Below are positions 8,925-18,711 of a DNA stretch of 64,000 nt, one piece after another (within the stretch, counting starts at the first letter, position 1; every line of letters starts with the position of its first letter). The notes beneath the pieces are model-generated. The model did no database searches. It was not told where the DNA came from and saw only the letters and a list, made by a program, of their open reading frames with translations. A program made the position numbers and the translations under genes. The DNA comes from Candidatus Poribacteria bacterium (lineage in GTDB: Bacteria > Poribacteria > WGA-4E > UBA9662): positions 1 through 64,000 of the forward strand of contig JASMLX010000003.1 of assembly GCA_030748495.1 (NCBI GenBank). The letters are read 5' to 3'.

Positions 8925-9941
8925 GTGCTCTATTTTGCCTATTTTTCAATTGCGGATGAAAACAGGATTTCGATTTATCGAATGAACCCTGAAACTGGGG
9001 ATCTATCACCAATTTCAGATGTAGCGGTGGACGGGACACCCGGTCCTCTGGCGGTTGATTCCAAGCAACGATATCTATATGCTGGACTAAGATCAACAGA
9101 GCAGATTGCCACCTTTGCTATCAATCCCGGTGATGGCAACCTTGATTTCGTTGGGCAGGCCCAGATTCAGTCTAATCCTTGTTACATCGCCTTGGATCGA
9201 AATGATAATTTTCTACTGTCCGCCTATTATGGAGCGGGTGGTATATCAGTTCATCAGATTGGTGAAGATAAGGCTGTAGTTGCCGACCCGGTGGTCTGGA
9301 TCGAAACAGCAGGACACGCTCACTGTGCGATGACGGATGCTAGCAACCGGTACGTTTTCTTACCTCACACTGTTGAGCCAAACATGATTAGCCAATTTCT
9401 ATTCGATCCTACAACGGGGCAATTAACTCCTAACGCTGTTCCGAAAGTCCATCCACCAGAGAGCGAAGGGCCTCGTCACTACTGTCACCATCCCAACCAG
9501 GAGATCGTCTATTTTTCTAATGAGAACGGATCGAGCGTTACCGCTTACCGCTTAGATCCTGACAACGGAAGGTTATCAGCTTTTCAAACCTTATCTACCC
9601 TACCTGACAACTTTGCCGGGTCTAACACCTGTGCTCAGATTCACCTGGATCCGTCGGGACAATTTTTGTATATTTCCAACCGGGGACACGATAGCATTGC
9701 TGCTTTTACAGTCGATGATAGTACCGGCCAACTGACAACTGTTGGGCAGCAGGCCACCGAGCCAACTCCTAGAACCTTTAACATCGATCCAACGGGCAAC
9801 TTTCTGTTCGCAGGTGGTCAGGGATCCGGCAAGCTAGCTGGATATAGAATCAACCGAGAAACAGGTCAGTTGGCTCCCCTCAAAACCTACGATATTGGCA
9901 AAACCCCCATGTGGGTGATGATTCTTGAGTTCAATGCTTAA
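8925..9941 (+). CDS. Lactonase-family seven-bladed beta-propeller
   Basis: This 338-residue protein belongs to the 6-phosphogluconolactonase/YbhE-like propeller family. Repeating blades of about 45 residues carry the pattern PTGQLTP / DPSGQFLYISNRG / IDPTGNFLFAGG. Conserved acidic, His and Arg positions lie between blades (GHAHCAM, GPRHYCHHP, SNRGHDSIAAF). The family hydrolyses sugar lactones or works on muconolactone-like substrates in the cytoplasm. The start is GTG, supported by GGGAG seven bases upstream. The next gene, an NAD-dependent epimerase, follows by 33 bases and is probably co-transcribed, which suggests a small sugar-acid pathway. The exact substrate is unknown. Confidence 0.85.
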   Translation: MLYFAYFSIADENRISIYRMNPETGDLSPISDVAVDGTPGPLAVDSKQRYLYAGLRSTEQIATFAINPGDGNLDFVGQAQIQSNPCYIALDRNDNFLLSAYYGAGGISVHQIGEDKAVVADPVVWIETAGHAHCAMTDASNRYVFLPHTVEPNMISQFLFDPTTGQLTPNAVPKVHPPESEGPRHYCHHPNQEIVYFSNENGSSVTAYRLDPDNGRLSAFQTLSTLPDNFAGSNTCAQIHLDPSGQFLYISNRGHDSIAAFTVDDSTGQLTTVGQQATEPTPRTFNIDPTGNFLFAGGQGSGKLAGYRINRETGQLAPLKTYDIGKTPMWVMILEFNA

Positions 9942-9974
9942 AACCTATCTACGATATAGTGAAAGGCGTATTTA

Positions 9975-10820
9975 ATGGCTAAACGTAAAGTCTTAATAAC
10001 CGGTGCTACTGGCTACGTCGCTGGACGGATGTTGTCTGACCTCTATCAACGATATGATCTAACGTTGTTGGATATTAAAGATACTAACCGCAAAGGGGAA
10101 AAAGTAGAATGTGTCGAGATTGTAGATCTCCTGGATCGGGACCGCGATAACTACCGCCAATACTTTCAAGGGGTTGATGCGGTCGTTCATTGTGGGTTTA
10201 TCGGGTCGGCCAGCCAGCAGCATCGCCAATTTTGGAGCGAGCATGACAATCTAGCCATGTGCTATAACGTTTACCAGACCTGTATTGAGGCTGGGGTTAA
10301 ACGAGCTGTGGTTTGTAGTTCTAACCATGCGGCTGATTTTTATGAGCGGTTAATTTGGCAAGACAAGATCGAGTTTGTCACCCCCGATATGATACCGCTC
10401 TCTGACAATTACTACGGTTGGGCTAAAATATCTTATGAGTCGCTGGGGTTTGTCTTCGCTACGGGAGCCATGCACGATGGAAAGCGCTTAGAAAATATTC
10501 AATTGCGAATCGGTGCCCCACGTGAAGAGGATATTGAAGGACTCGGCCCTTCGGATCTTAAACAGCTACACCGAGGATTAGGATCTTACCTGAGTGCCAG
10601 AGACCAAATTCAACTGGTGGTCAAGAGTATCGAAACCGAAGATATCTCTAATCAGTATGGCGTTCCGTTCCAGATCTTCTATGGTATTAGCGATAATACC
10701 CACCGTTTTTGGAGTATCCAGAACGCTAAAGATACTATTGATTATGCTCCAGAGGACGATAGCCAGGTTCATTTCGCCAGCCAGATTGCGGGAATCTTAG
10801 CATCCATAAAAGAAGGATAG
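9975..10820 (+). CDS. NAD-dependent epimerase/dehydratase (extended SDR)
   Basis: This 281-residue short-chain dehydrogenase is of the extended type. GATGYVAG at 10-17 is the GxxGxxG dinucleotide loop, and Asp34 (LTLLDIKD) ends the second strand, favouring NAD. YYGWAK carries the YxxxK catalytic pair, with serines at VVCSSNHAA ahead of it. Proteins of this shape include uronate dehydrogenase, which makes an aldaric acid lactone from a hexuronate. A lactonase-like neighbour directly upstream fits such a step, though this is inference. No membrane segment is present. The ribosome-binding site GAAAGG lies about 9 bases before the ATG. Confidence 0.85.
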   Translation: MAKRKVLITGATGYVAGRMLSDLYQRYDLTLLDIKDTNRKGEKVECVEIVDLLDRDRDNYRQYFQGVDAVVHCGFIGSASQQHRQFWSEHDNLAMCYNVYQTCIEAGVKRAVVCSSNHAADFYERLIWQDKIEFVTPDMIPLSDNYYGWAKISYESLGFVFATGAMHDGKRLENIQLRIGAPREEDIEGLGPSDLKQLHRGLGSYLSARDQIQLVVKSIETEDISNQYGVPFQIFYGISDNTHRFWSIQNAKDTIDYAPEDDSQVHFASQIAGILASIKEG

Positions 10821-10972
10821 AGTTGTACTGTCGGTAGCGGCTTACACTTTGATCGGCAGCTATTTTTATCGTTACGGTTGCTTTTGTTTGCTTGAGACCG
10901 TTTCGCCATCAGATGCCATGGTAACGGTAGTGCTTGATTGCTTATAGAATCTTGCATTGCTTATAGAACTAT

Positions 10973-12235
10973 CTAAGCCGGAAAACTGAAATCGATCTGA
11001 CCTTTGATCGGCGCCGTCATCGTGTTAATTAGATCTTGTACAGATGATTCCAGGTCGAGTGTTACCTCTTGCACTACCTCCCGCTTATTTTGGCAATAGC
11101 TGTTGTAGATCTCAGTTAGGTTCCTGGGTTGCCCGACCCGAATTTGTGCTGTTCGTAGTGACTGTGTCTTTGCCTGACCGAAGACTTCGTTTTCCAGCCT
11201 CTTGACGACATCCATAAACCGCTCCTGTGATCTCTCCTCGATCACATAATCTTCATAGATGGTGATAAAGTTGGTTAACCGCTCAATATCAATGTAAAAT
11301 TGGCGGAAAATTTCCGACCGTTGACGATGAACCTTGCGTTCATATTCGCTTAATTCCTCCGTCTCTTTGAAAAGCTCAGCATCAATGGTATTTTTCAGTA
11401 ATCGGATTCGCTTCCGAAAGTCGGTTTCTGGATGCACCTTGATCTCCATAAAGGTTTCGATCCGTTGGAGGATCTCCTCTCGCAGGATGTTAATCCGTAG
11501 ATCTAATGTGGTTTCAGAATCAACATTGATGCGAAACTCCTTCTCTAGCACCTCCATGATCTTTGTGCCAATCAGGCGAAGTCGCTCGTAGGGCTGAAGA
11601 TCCGTCGGAGGTATCTCCGGTAGGATCTCCAGTTCTAGCCGAGACAAGGCCAGTTCAATATCGCTCCATATATTTTGGTCATAAATGTATTTAATCCCAA
11701 CAGGAACCGCGTAAACAGGTTTGAGTTGATTAGCTTTATGCAAGTCGTCAAGAGCCCAAAAACAGAGTTGAACGACTCCACTCTCAAAAGGCGTAACGGT
11801 ATCGTTTTGCCGGGTCAAGCCACCTTCAGCAAAAATAACAATCGGCCGTTCTCCCGTCTGCAACAGTTGTCGTGTGGTTCGAAAAGCGTCTCGGTCAACG
11901 GATCCCCGAATAACGGAGTACCCACCTAACCGCTGAATTAAAAAACTCTTCCAGGCACGAAACCTCCCTTCCAGAAAAATCTCGGAGGCCGTCATATAAT
12001 TAAAGGCAGCATCGATTTCTCGCGATAGCAGAAACATGACGAGAGCGTCGGCATAGTCGGAGTGGTTCGGTACGAGTACGGCAGACTCATTCCGAACCGA
12101 ACTTAGAATTTGACGGGATTTGTCGTCGACCGAAACCGCTGATACTTTCTGGTTGTTTTTGATGATTGGACGTGCGAGCGCCTTTGTCAGTCGTACAATG
12201 AGTGGGTTTAGTTTAGGTGGCCTGAAATCGAGCAT
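10973..12235 (-). CDS. PlsC-like 1-acylglycerol-3-phosphate acyltransferase family protein
   Basis: This 420-residue protein has an N-terminal glycerolipid acyltransferase domain: the NHSDYAD block gives the HX4D catalytic motif (His58, Asp63), and FAEGGLTRQN near 135-144 is the family's EGG/EGT block that binds the phosphate acceptor. A conserved PVGIKYIYD segment follows. The last ~200 residues are predicted helical, rich in Arg, Glu and Leu (coiled-coil-like), and are not part of the minimal enzyme. It probably acylates a lysophospholipid or related acceptor on the inner membrane face. The gene ends convergent to the epimerase, with 152 bases between. Confidence 0.82.
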   Translation of the reverse strand: MLDFRPPKLNPLIVRLTKALARPIIKNNQKVSAVSVDDKSRQILSSVRNESAVLVPNHSDYADALVMFLLSREIDAAFNYMTASEIFLEGRFRAWKSFLIQRLGGYSVIRGSVDRDAFRTTRQLLQTGERPIVIFAEGGLTRQNDTVTPFESGVVQLCFWALDDLHKANQLKPVYAVPVGIKYIYDQNIWSDIELALSRLELEILPEIPPTDLQPYERLRLIGTKIMEVLEKEFRINVDSETTLDLRINILREEILQRIETFMEIKVHPETDFRKRIRLLKNTIDAELFKETEELSEYERKVHRQRSEIFRQFYIDIERLTNFITIYEDYVIEERSQERFMDVVKRLENEVFGQAKTQSLRTAQIRVGQPRNLTEIYNSYCQNKREVVQEVTLDLESSVQDLINTMTAPIKGQIDFSFPA

Positions 12236-12649
12236 TGAATCTATTCTCCTGGATCTTCTCTTTTGTTAGTTAAGTCGACTGCCCTCAATCTGCAAACCAC
12301 TAAAGGCGCAATCAAAGTTAAAGGCTCAGCCTTTAAGACTTCTATTTTGCCTGGTTCTTACCTGTGCGGGTCGAGGTTAATGCTGTTTTCTCGAAGCGAT
12401 ACGCCTCCGACAGGGTAGGGTCACCTCAAGTTAGGGAAGTTAAGGGCTGTTGAAGCTAGTTTTAGCTGTTACGCACCTGTTTAGACAGCGGTTGGGAGCA
12501 GTAACAAGAGAAAGGGTGACAAGCGAAATGTTATGAATAATCTTCACCTTTTATTCTCCCTTACATTCTACCATTATCATAATTAAATTTAATGCCCAGT
12601 TGACCTCTGGGCTTTCACTCAACCAATACTCGTGATATAATTGCCTTAA
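12236..12649. other. Intergenic region with a hairpin
   Basis: No gene is seen. A perfect inverted repeat TTAAAGGC-TCA-GCCTTTAA lies at 12318-12336. Only a weak T stretch follows on the plus strand, so it is at best a poor terminator. The rest is unexplained. Confidence 0.4.
12633..12641 (+). promoter_or_regulatory. Extended -10 promoter candidate
   Basis: TGATATAAT matches an extended -10 box. It lies nine bases before the ATG of the small gene at 12650, so a transcript would be almost leaderless. The -35 region is weak. Confidence 0.3.
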
Positions 12650-12907
12650 ATGAAGCATCGCCAAGTCCCTGACCATCGTCCTCAAGGCGATTTTGAAAAC
12701 AACCCGACGGATAAAGCGGCCTCGCCGCCGGTGACGACGGAAATAGCACCGAGTCAACAGCAAGCCCTAGTTCCTTACCCAGAGCATACCTCGTGGTTGC
12801 GACGGCTGTTTCGGCGCAAGTCGATCTACGAACGCCCACTCCCTGATTATCATCCCTTTCAACGACTGCAGCGGATTTTGCGAAACACCCAACACTTCCC
12901 CCGTTAG
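12650..12907 (+). CDS. Small hypothetical protein, Pro/Gln-rich
   Basis: This frame of 85 codons has a protein-like composition: a charged N-terminus, a Pro/Thr/Gln-rich middle, then a basic amphipathic stretch SWLRRLFRRKSIYERPLPDY. A TATAAT with TG extension lies just upstream, but there is no Shine-Dalgarno site. It converges on the DUF6785 gene with 34 bases between. I do not recognise a family, and it could be a chance frame. Confidence 0.35.
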   Translation: MKHRQVPDHRPQGDFENNPTDKAASPPVTTEIAPSQQQALVPYPEHTSWLRRLFRRKSIYERPLPDYHPFQRLQRILRNTQHFPR

Positions 12908-12941
12908 CCGATTGTGTTGGTAAATGGTCTTAATACCAAAA

Positions 12942-14894
12942 TTAATGCCAAAAGACGTAGACTGGTACCTGGAAGATCAAGCCGACAATCGTACATGCTC
13001 CGCCGACCACAAACTCTCCTAAGATCAACCCCAGAAAAAGCGGAATCATTTTTCGATACAGTCCTAGACCTGCGTGTTTCAGAACCAACCATTTGACTAA
13101 CCAACTGATGCCGATCGAAAACCAGAGCCATTTAAGGGTAAAACTATTGCCCAGCGGATAAGCTACTGGATGGAGCGGGAGCCAGATCCACCATCGCCGT
13201 AAAACGGTTAATACCAGGGTAATGAAAAAACCAACACCCATGAAAATGGTAGCTGGAATGTCAGTGCCGGAGGGAAAATTCGCCCAGTGATCTAACCGTT
13301 GTAACGATTCTGCGCCCCAACGGGCTCGTAGCGCACCGAGTTGATAAGAAGCATCTAACAATACCCAGAAAGAGGCAACGGTACCCACAGCGATAGAAAA
13401 AATCATCAGTCCTGATAACCACTTGAGGGGAAAAACAGTTTGAGTATCCGTCATTTTGAATCCCTCTAGCTGATGGGGCATCATGTGTCCCCGTTGCGCC
13501 CGGGTAAAGCCCCAATAGAGAGAGATCACAGATAGACTGGGTGTTCCGATTCGCTTAGATCCAAACGCAGTTAGCATAATCGCGTCCGGCCCTCGCCAAT
13601 AGAGTTCGTGGGCGGGGTGTCCTAATTCCGCCCGTAAGCGGGTGACAACCAGCGACAATAGTAGATAGAGTCCGGTGAAAGTGGCTGCTACCCAAGGGGA
13701 CATCCCGGCTTGATAAGAGAACAGAACCAAGGCCAGCGTCCCCAACCAAAAACCGATCTGTGCCACCGGATACGACATCGGTTCCCTTCGCTCGATAGAT
13801 TTGCCTGCAGGTACTGATGAATCGGGCAGATCTGCGTCAATTTTTACATCTGCTGTATACCACGATAGCATCACCTGTTGCAAGTGCCGACGACTAAACC
13901 AAAGCACCATTAATCCGATACACAGGTATGCGCCTGACGATTGTGCCTCTCGGTAAGGGAATCCAGGTAGATTTTGCCAACCCGCCGCGGCCCCCAGGAT
14001 AGATTGTAGATGCCAAACGAAAAAGAAGAACCAGCAGGAGAAAGCCAGATCTAAAGGTATAAAGTAGGCCAGCCCCACGGCAAAAGGGAAAAGTCGCAAC
14101 CGAATCTGTCCCATTGCACTCCACGGTTTTTCGTGAAATTGGACCTTGGAGTAGATCAAAATCTCCGGAACTACCGGATTAAACTGGTGTAAAGTATTGA
14201 TGATATTGATAACACCGACAATCCCAAATCCAAGCCACAGCAGTTTATGCGAGAAGATTCTGGATCCGGTGCCTGTCATCTCCATCGGTAGTTGAATGAT
14301 CGGATAGGTCAGTTTCTCATATTCCGTCCATTGCTTTCTGATCAGGACGTTGATACAGAGCATTACCCAACCCATCAGGGTAAAAAGGAATGTCCACCAA
14401 AAAACAGGCTTGATCCAGGTCGATATACGGCTAGCAGTATAGAAGGTGGAGTCACCGCTGTAATACTTCTCCAGTACAACCGTGTCACTAACTGTCAACC
14501 AGCGAGGGATATACCGCCAAAAAAGGGTCTGCCATTCGTTCTCTGGTGTAGCAAACCAAAACGGATGACCTAACACCTGCATTAAGACTTGAATCGTGTC
14601 GAATCCACCGACCGCAGAGGCTAAGGAGAGCATGACATAAATGGTGATTAATTCTGCTGGTTGTAACGCCTGAGATGGTACTAGCTTCTGGATCAGCAGA
14701 TTGATCAGCATCAGCACAAATAGGGTAAAAACCACATTGTAAAACAGCGATAGGGTGGCTGGCGGTCCTCCCCAGATTAGTCCGCGATGCACCGACCAGT
14801 AGGCGTTGGGTGGAATCAGGACCAGTGCTAAAATAACGCAACGCCAAGTGATGGTATTTTTGACCGGTTGTTCTGCCATGAGGGTAAAGTCCAC
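12942..14894 (-). CDS. DUF6785-type large integral membrane protein
   Basis: This is a 650-residue polytopic inner-membrane protein with about 14 hydrophobic segments. The block after the third segment reads PAELITIYVM then ENEWQTLFWRYIPRWL, and the C-terminus has WLPLHPVAYPLG, WLWFSIGISWLVK and a final glycine-rich helix. The same blocks occur in the protein at 53304-55166, so the two are paralogues of one family. The family function is not known to me; a transport or permease-like role is only suggested by topology. The frame opens with GTG at 14894; an ATG five codons in is equally possible, and neither has a clear ribosome-binding site. It stands alone next to the decayed 15-20 kb region. 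Confidence 0.75.
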   Translation of the reverse strand: MDFTLMAEQPVKNTITWRCVILALVLIPPNAYWSVHRGLIWGGPPATLSLFYNVVFTLFVLMLINLLIQKLVPSQALQPAELITIYVMLSLASAVGGFDTIQVLMQVLGHPFWFATPENEWQTLFWRYIPRWLTVSDTVVLEKYYSGDSTFYTASRISTWIKPVFWWTFLFTLMGWVMLCINVLIRKQWTEYEKLTYPIIQLPMEMTGTGSRIFSHKLLWLGFGIVGVINIINTLHQFNPVVPEILIYSKVQFHEKPWSAMGQIRLRLFPFAVGLAYFIPLDLAFSCWFFFFVWHLQSILGAAAGWQNLPGFPYREAQSSGAYLCIGLMVLWFSRRHLQQVMLSWYTADVKIDADLPDSSVPAGKSIERREPMSYPVAQIGFWLGTLALVLFSYQAGMSPWVAATFTGLYLLLSLVVTRLRAELGHPAHELYWRGPDAIMLTAFGSKRIGTPSLSVISLYWGFTRAQRGHMMPHQLEGFKMTDTQTVFPLKWLSGLMIFSIAVGTVASFWVLLDASYQLGALRARWGAESLQRLDHWANFPSGTDIPATIFMGVGFFITLVLTVLRRWWIWLPLHPVAYPLGNSFTLKWLWFSIGISWLVKWLVLKHAGLGLYRKMIPLFLGLILGEFVVGGACTIVGLIFQVPVYVFWH

Positions 14895-15060
14895 ATATAT
14901 CGTGGTTCAAGCGTAATTTAGCCGATTCGGATTGTAAAGTCAACGAACATGTCCCTAACTCCGCCCTGTGTAAGATTTCACCCCCTTCTTCTATCAGTAT
15001 TCTGGATTCTTATTTAGATATGGTTGCTTTATTGGGAAATGACATATCGATACACACCTA

Positions 15061-15089
15061 TTGACGAAAATTGATGATCGTGATACAGT
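15061..15089 (+). promoter_or_regulatory. Sigma-70-type promoter before a decayed gene
   Basis: TTGACG at 15061-15066, a 17-base spacer and TACAGT at 15084-15089 preceded by TGA (extended -10) make a good promoter. It points at the palindrome at 15101-15140 and the broken frame starting at 15177. Confidence 0.5.
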
Positions 15090-15100
15090 CTTTGCTAATG

Positions 15101-15140
15101 CAATCAGTTATTTTAGAGACTGTTTTGAAATAACTGATTG
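15101..15140 (+). promoter_or_regulatory. 13-bp perfect palindrome, operator-like
   Basis: CAATCAGTTATTT at 15101-15113 is exactly complementary to 15128-15140, with a 14-base centre. It lies from about +5 to +45 of the promoter at 15061. It could be a repressor operator or a transcribed hairpin; no T-run follows. Confidence 0.5.
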
Positions 15141-15176
15141 AGAAACCAATAGAACCGAAACAAGGAAGATCTAACG

Positions 15177-16283
15177 ATGAAACGTATATTGATATACCGC
15201 TAACAATTAGAATTGCTCCAAAATGAAGTTGAACCTCGGTTTAAGGGAGCCGCGTAAGATTTTCGTCACCAAAGAGGTCTGATGGGATTGTCCACATAAA
15301 CCGCCGGCCGAAGAGGATTGACAAGAGACATTTCCATTCTGAGGCGAGATTGCCGAAACTGAAATAACCTCTTCTCACAGCAATCCAGAGAGAGTTAGTA
15401 GAGAAGGAGCGTCCTCTATCTTCGGCCTCAAAGCCTTTTTGTTAGCACCAGTTCTTCGAGTTGAGCCAAATTCAGAGGCCATAGAGAGATTTGGACCAAA
15501 TACAGTGTGGGTATGGTTTGTGGAAGAAAGTGCATAATGTGACCTAAAGGAAGAATGTGGAAGTTAAAGTGATAGATGAAAGGAAGATACCTTAAATATC
15601 GACTCTAGCCATCTTTTGGGATCCCCCAAGCCAGGGAAGTATGTCAAGGAATGCAGGGAATGCGAACTGTTCGAGGATTGTGAGGATAAAGTCTCAACTG
15701 ATGAAACCACCGACTGGTATCTCCAGGAAAAAGACAAATGTTATTATGCACCTCAAATCGGAATATTACAATTGGCACGCCGATAGGGGCCTATAGGGTG
15801 TGTGGCGCTGAATAGGAAGCAACACCACCCCGACTCTTTGCCTCCGTTGTTAGTGGATGTCAAAGAGAACCATCCGGATCTTGACGGCATTTTCAATAGT
15901 CCAGCTTATAGGGATAGCCTAAGAGAGGTACTGGGGAATGATGCTGAGTTGTTTGCATCTATTGCCCCTCGAATAATCCTCGAAACAAAACAGACCTCCA
16001 AAATCCCGCTCCTGGGATTGCCAAAATCACCAAACACGATCGGGTACAATATCTCGTTGACCATGAGATGGTCTTTCGGTCGAAAGGTTACAATCTGGAG
16101 GCTGATATTTTCGGCGCTCTAGTTTGGAACCAAGAAGCCGGGCCTAAGCTTGAACAGATGGAGTTGGAAGCGCCGGAGCAATGCGAATGCGAAAAGAGGG
16201 AGCAAGGCGGTCCGAAGTCCTCTCCTGGCGGAATCTACCGTGTTAAGTGGGTCTATTCCTTGGGCACAAAGGTCGAATGGTGA
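15177..16283 (+). pseudogene. Decayed gene of unknown family
   Basis: An ATG at 15177 with AAGGA about ten bases upstream opens MKRILIYR and stops at once. Coding-like pieces continue in shifting frames: QLELLQNEVEPRFKGAA, RRPKRIDKRHFHSEARLPKL, PLLTAIQRELVEKERPLSSA, then KAFLLAPVLRVEP. Around 15640-15785 comes a cysteine-rich stretch KYVKECRECELFEDCEDK and DKCYYAPQIGILQLAR. From 15802 there is an open frame of 106 codons (MALNRKQHHP...), and from 16068 another of 71 codons ending at 16283. Read together this resembles one protein of roughly 350 residues ruined by stops and frameshifts. Surrounding transposase relics suggest a mobile-element protein, but I cannot name the family. Confidence 0.45.
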
Positions 16284-16398
16284 ATAGAGAAGGTGGAAGG
16301 CCAGCTCAGACTTGATATTTCTGACAACCAGTCCTGCATAGCCATCTGCGTCTGCGACCAGATCTCTACCAGTTGCGCATACGTCTCTTTGACTCCGT

Positions 16399-18680
16399 CT
16401 AGCGCCTGGCTCTTGGCTTGATCTTCCTCCTGGCCGCTGCCTCTTTCATCCGATGGCTCAGCCTTCTAACCTCTGACCAATCCTCAATCTGAATGGCTTG
16501 GGCCAGTTTTTCCATATCCCGCTCAATAGTGGTAACGGCCAGGGCGCTGATCTCCCGCACCAACTCCAACCCACCCAACTCCATCAACTGCTGCGGCTGG
16601 AATAGGGTTACCGCTTCGATCGGTGGCTCGGTCTCTGCTGGTGGTTCAGATATTACTAGATCCTCGCTTCCTACCTCCGCCCCCAGCTGGGGGGAGTAGG
16701 ATCTCAGCCTAACCCCGCGCTGGAGTTCCTCCAGCAGTTCCTCCCTTCGGAACGGTTTGCTGATAGTAGGCGTCCATACCTGCTTGCCGACACTGTTCCG
16801 TTACCCTTTCCATCACGCTGGCCGTTAAAGCCAGGATCGGTGTCCGTTCCTCTCCACCCTTGGTCTGTTCCTGCTGCCGCATCTGCTGCCGATCCATCAA
16901 GATCAAATCGAACTCTGCCGTTTGAAACATCTCCAGCGCCTGTTGCCCATCGACTGCTTCTTCCACCTGACAGCCTAACCTCTGCAGATGACGAGCCACT
17001 ATCCCCCGAATGGCCACCACATCCATCTATCACCAGCATCTGCCACTAGCTGAGATCGATCTCTACCAGAGACGCCTCTTCCCTGACCTCCTGTTCCACT
17101 TCCATCGACGTTAACGGTAACTGGAACCAGAAGGTAGAGACCTGACCCAACTGACTTTCTAGCCCTATCTGCGTGCCCATTCCCCGCACGAACTGGCGGC
17201 TAATGGACAAATCTAAGCCGCGCTGTCGCCCTGACCACGGCTGATGCTTTCATCTACCTGTGTGAAGGCTTCGAATAGTTGCTGTTGTTGATCTTCAGCA
17301 ATACCGACCCCGGTATCCTTAACCTCAAACCGCACCAGCTCTAGTTCCTTGTCTGACGGCCAACCCAGCTGTCCCTCCAGGCTGACGGTCACGCTACCGC
17401 TGTCCGTGAACTTGAGGGCATTGCCTACCAAGTTAATCAGGACCTGACGAACTTTTTTCTGATCCCCTTCTCGGCCCGGTCTTAACGCCGGCAACCACTC
17501 CAGTTGCAGGGATAACCCTTTCTCCACCGCCAGTGGATGCAGTAGATCTATCACCTCTTGACAGGTTCAGGCTAGATTGAACAGTTCGATTATAGGTCAC
17601 CTGACCGGCCTCTAGACGGTAGGAATCTAAAATCTCGTCGATCACGCTCAGTAGATGGTGACCGAATTGGAGGCCTGTTTCACATCCTCTTGCTGTCGAG
17701 GGGTAAGGGGTCCTGATCTAACAGGTCAAGGGAACCCAGAATGCCGTTCGTGGGGGTGAGGATTTCATGACTCATGCGGGAGATAAAGCGGCTCTTGGCC
17801 TGGTTGGCCGACTCGGCTTGGGTCTGGGCCTGCTCGGCTACAACTTGCAATCGTTTGGCTTCAGTTTGAGCGGCTTCCACCCTGGCCTTCAATTGCTCTG
17901 CTGTCAGTTAGGCTATTTCTGCGTCCCCTTTAGCCACTCTTAGTTCCTCGGTTCTTCGCTTCACTTTCTGCTCTAAATCTTGTCGGTATTAATTCAGTTC
18001 GGTGATGTCCTGTTCTAATCTTACCACCCCGCTGATCTGGCCCTTGGTATCTCGTCGAGTGGTCGCATTGAGTAGCATCGCTACCACCTGTCTGTCTCTG
18101 GTGGTCAACAGTACCTAGTAGTTGTCTCTTTCGATGCCCCGCAAGGCCTGCTCTAACACCTATTGTACCGATTCTTTGCACTCATCGGTAATATAGATCT
18201 CGACAAAGTTCTGACCACTACTCCCTCTTTGCTGTAGCCGTTAATCCGGGCCATCTGCTTGTTCCATTCGTTGATCATGCCATCCCTGTCCACCCCGAAG
18301 ATGGGCGTATTAGCCGTATCGATCAACTGGGTCAGTTCATGGGCCGTGGTCTCCATCTGCTGCCGGTAGTTTCTTAACCGGCCGAACTCAGTGGGGGAAT
18401 CAAGAAGTGGGTTCTGGTCTAGGTTAAGTATAGACAATTGTGGCAGTCGGCTGATCTCAGTTGGCAGTTGAGACAATCGGTTGTGGCTCAGATTCAGGCT
18501 AGTCAGTTCTTTCAGCTGGCCGATTTGGACAAGGATTTTCCACAGTTGGTGTCGCCTCAGATGAAGTTGGGTCAGAGAGGTCGATCGGCTCGCCTCTGCT
18601 GGCAGTTGTCTCAAGTAGTTGCCTCCCAGCCAGAGTTACTGCAGGTGAATCAATCGACCGATTTGTATAGGTAAATGGGT
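16399..18680 (-). pseudogene. Wrecked LRR-PAS hybrid histidine kinase
   Basis: Reading from 18680 downwards: leucine-rich repeats (LTSLNLSHNRLSQLPTEI) at about 18675-18380; a PAS domain (TANTPIFGVDRDGMINEWN) at 18340-18200; a linker coiled coil; a HisKA box [19 protein letters not shown] at about 17780 with its phospho-acceptor His kept; HATPase N-box LINLVGNALKFT near 17430 and DTGVGI near 17310; a receiver domain (VEEAVDGQQALEMFQ, then LILMDRQQM) at 17030-16730; and an Hpt domain (VRRLSHRMKEAA) near 16450. The pieces sit in different frames with many stops, so the gene is dead, but all modules of a hybrid phosphorelay kinase are traceable. Its front end abuts the IS1595 relic. Confidence 0.8.
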
Positions 18681-18711
18681 AATAAATTAGGGTAAAGTCG
18701 TAAAAGAGCCA

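Noticed and set aside
12615..12839. A minus-strand 74-codon gene opposite the small plus-strand frame
   Set aside because: Composition is arginine-rich and irregular, and the opposite strand has the better promoter box.
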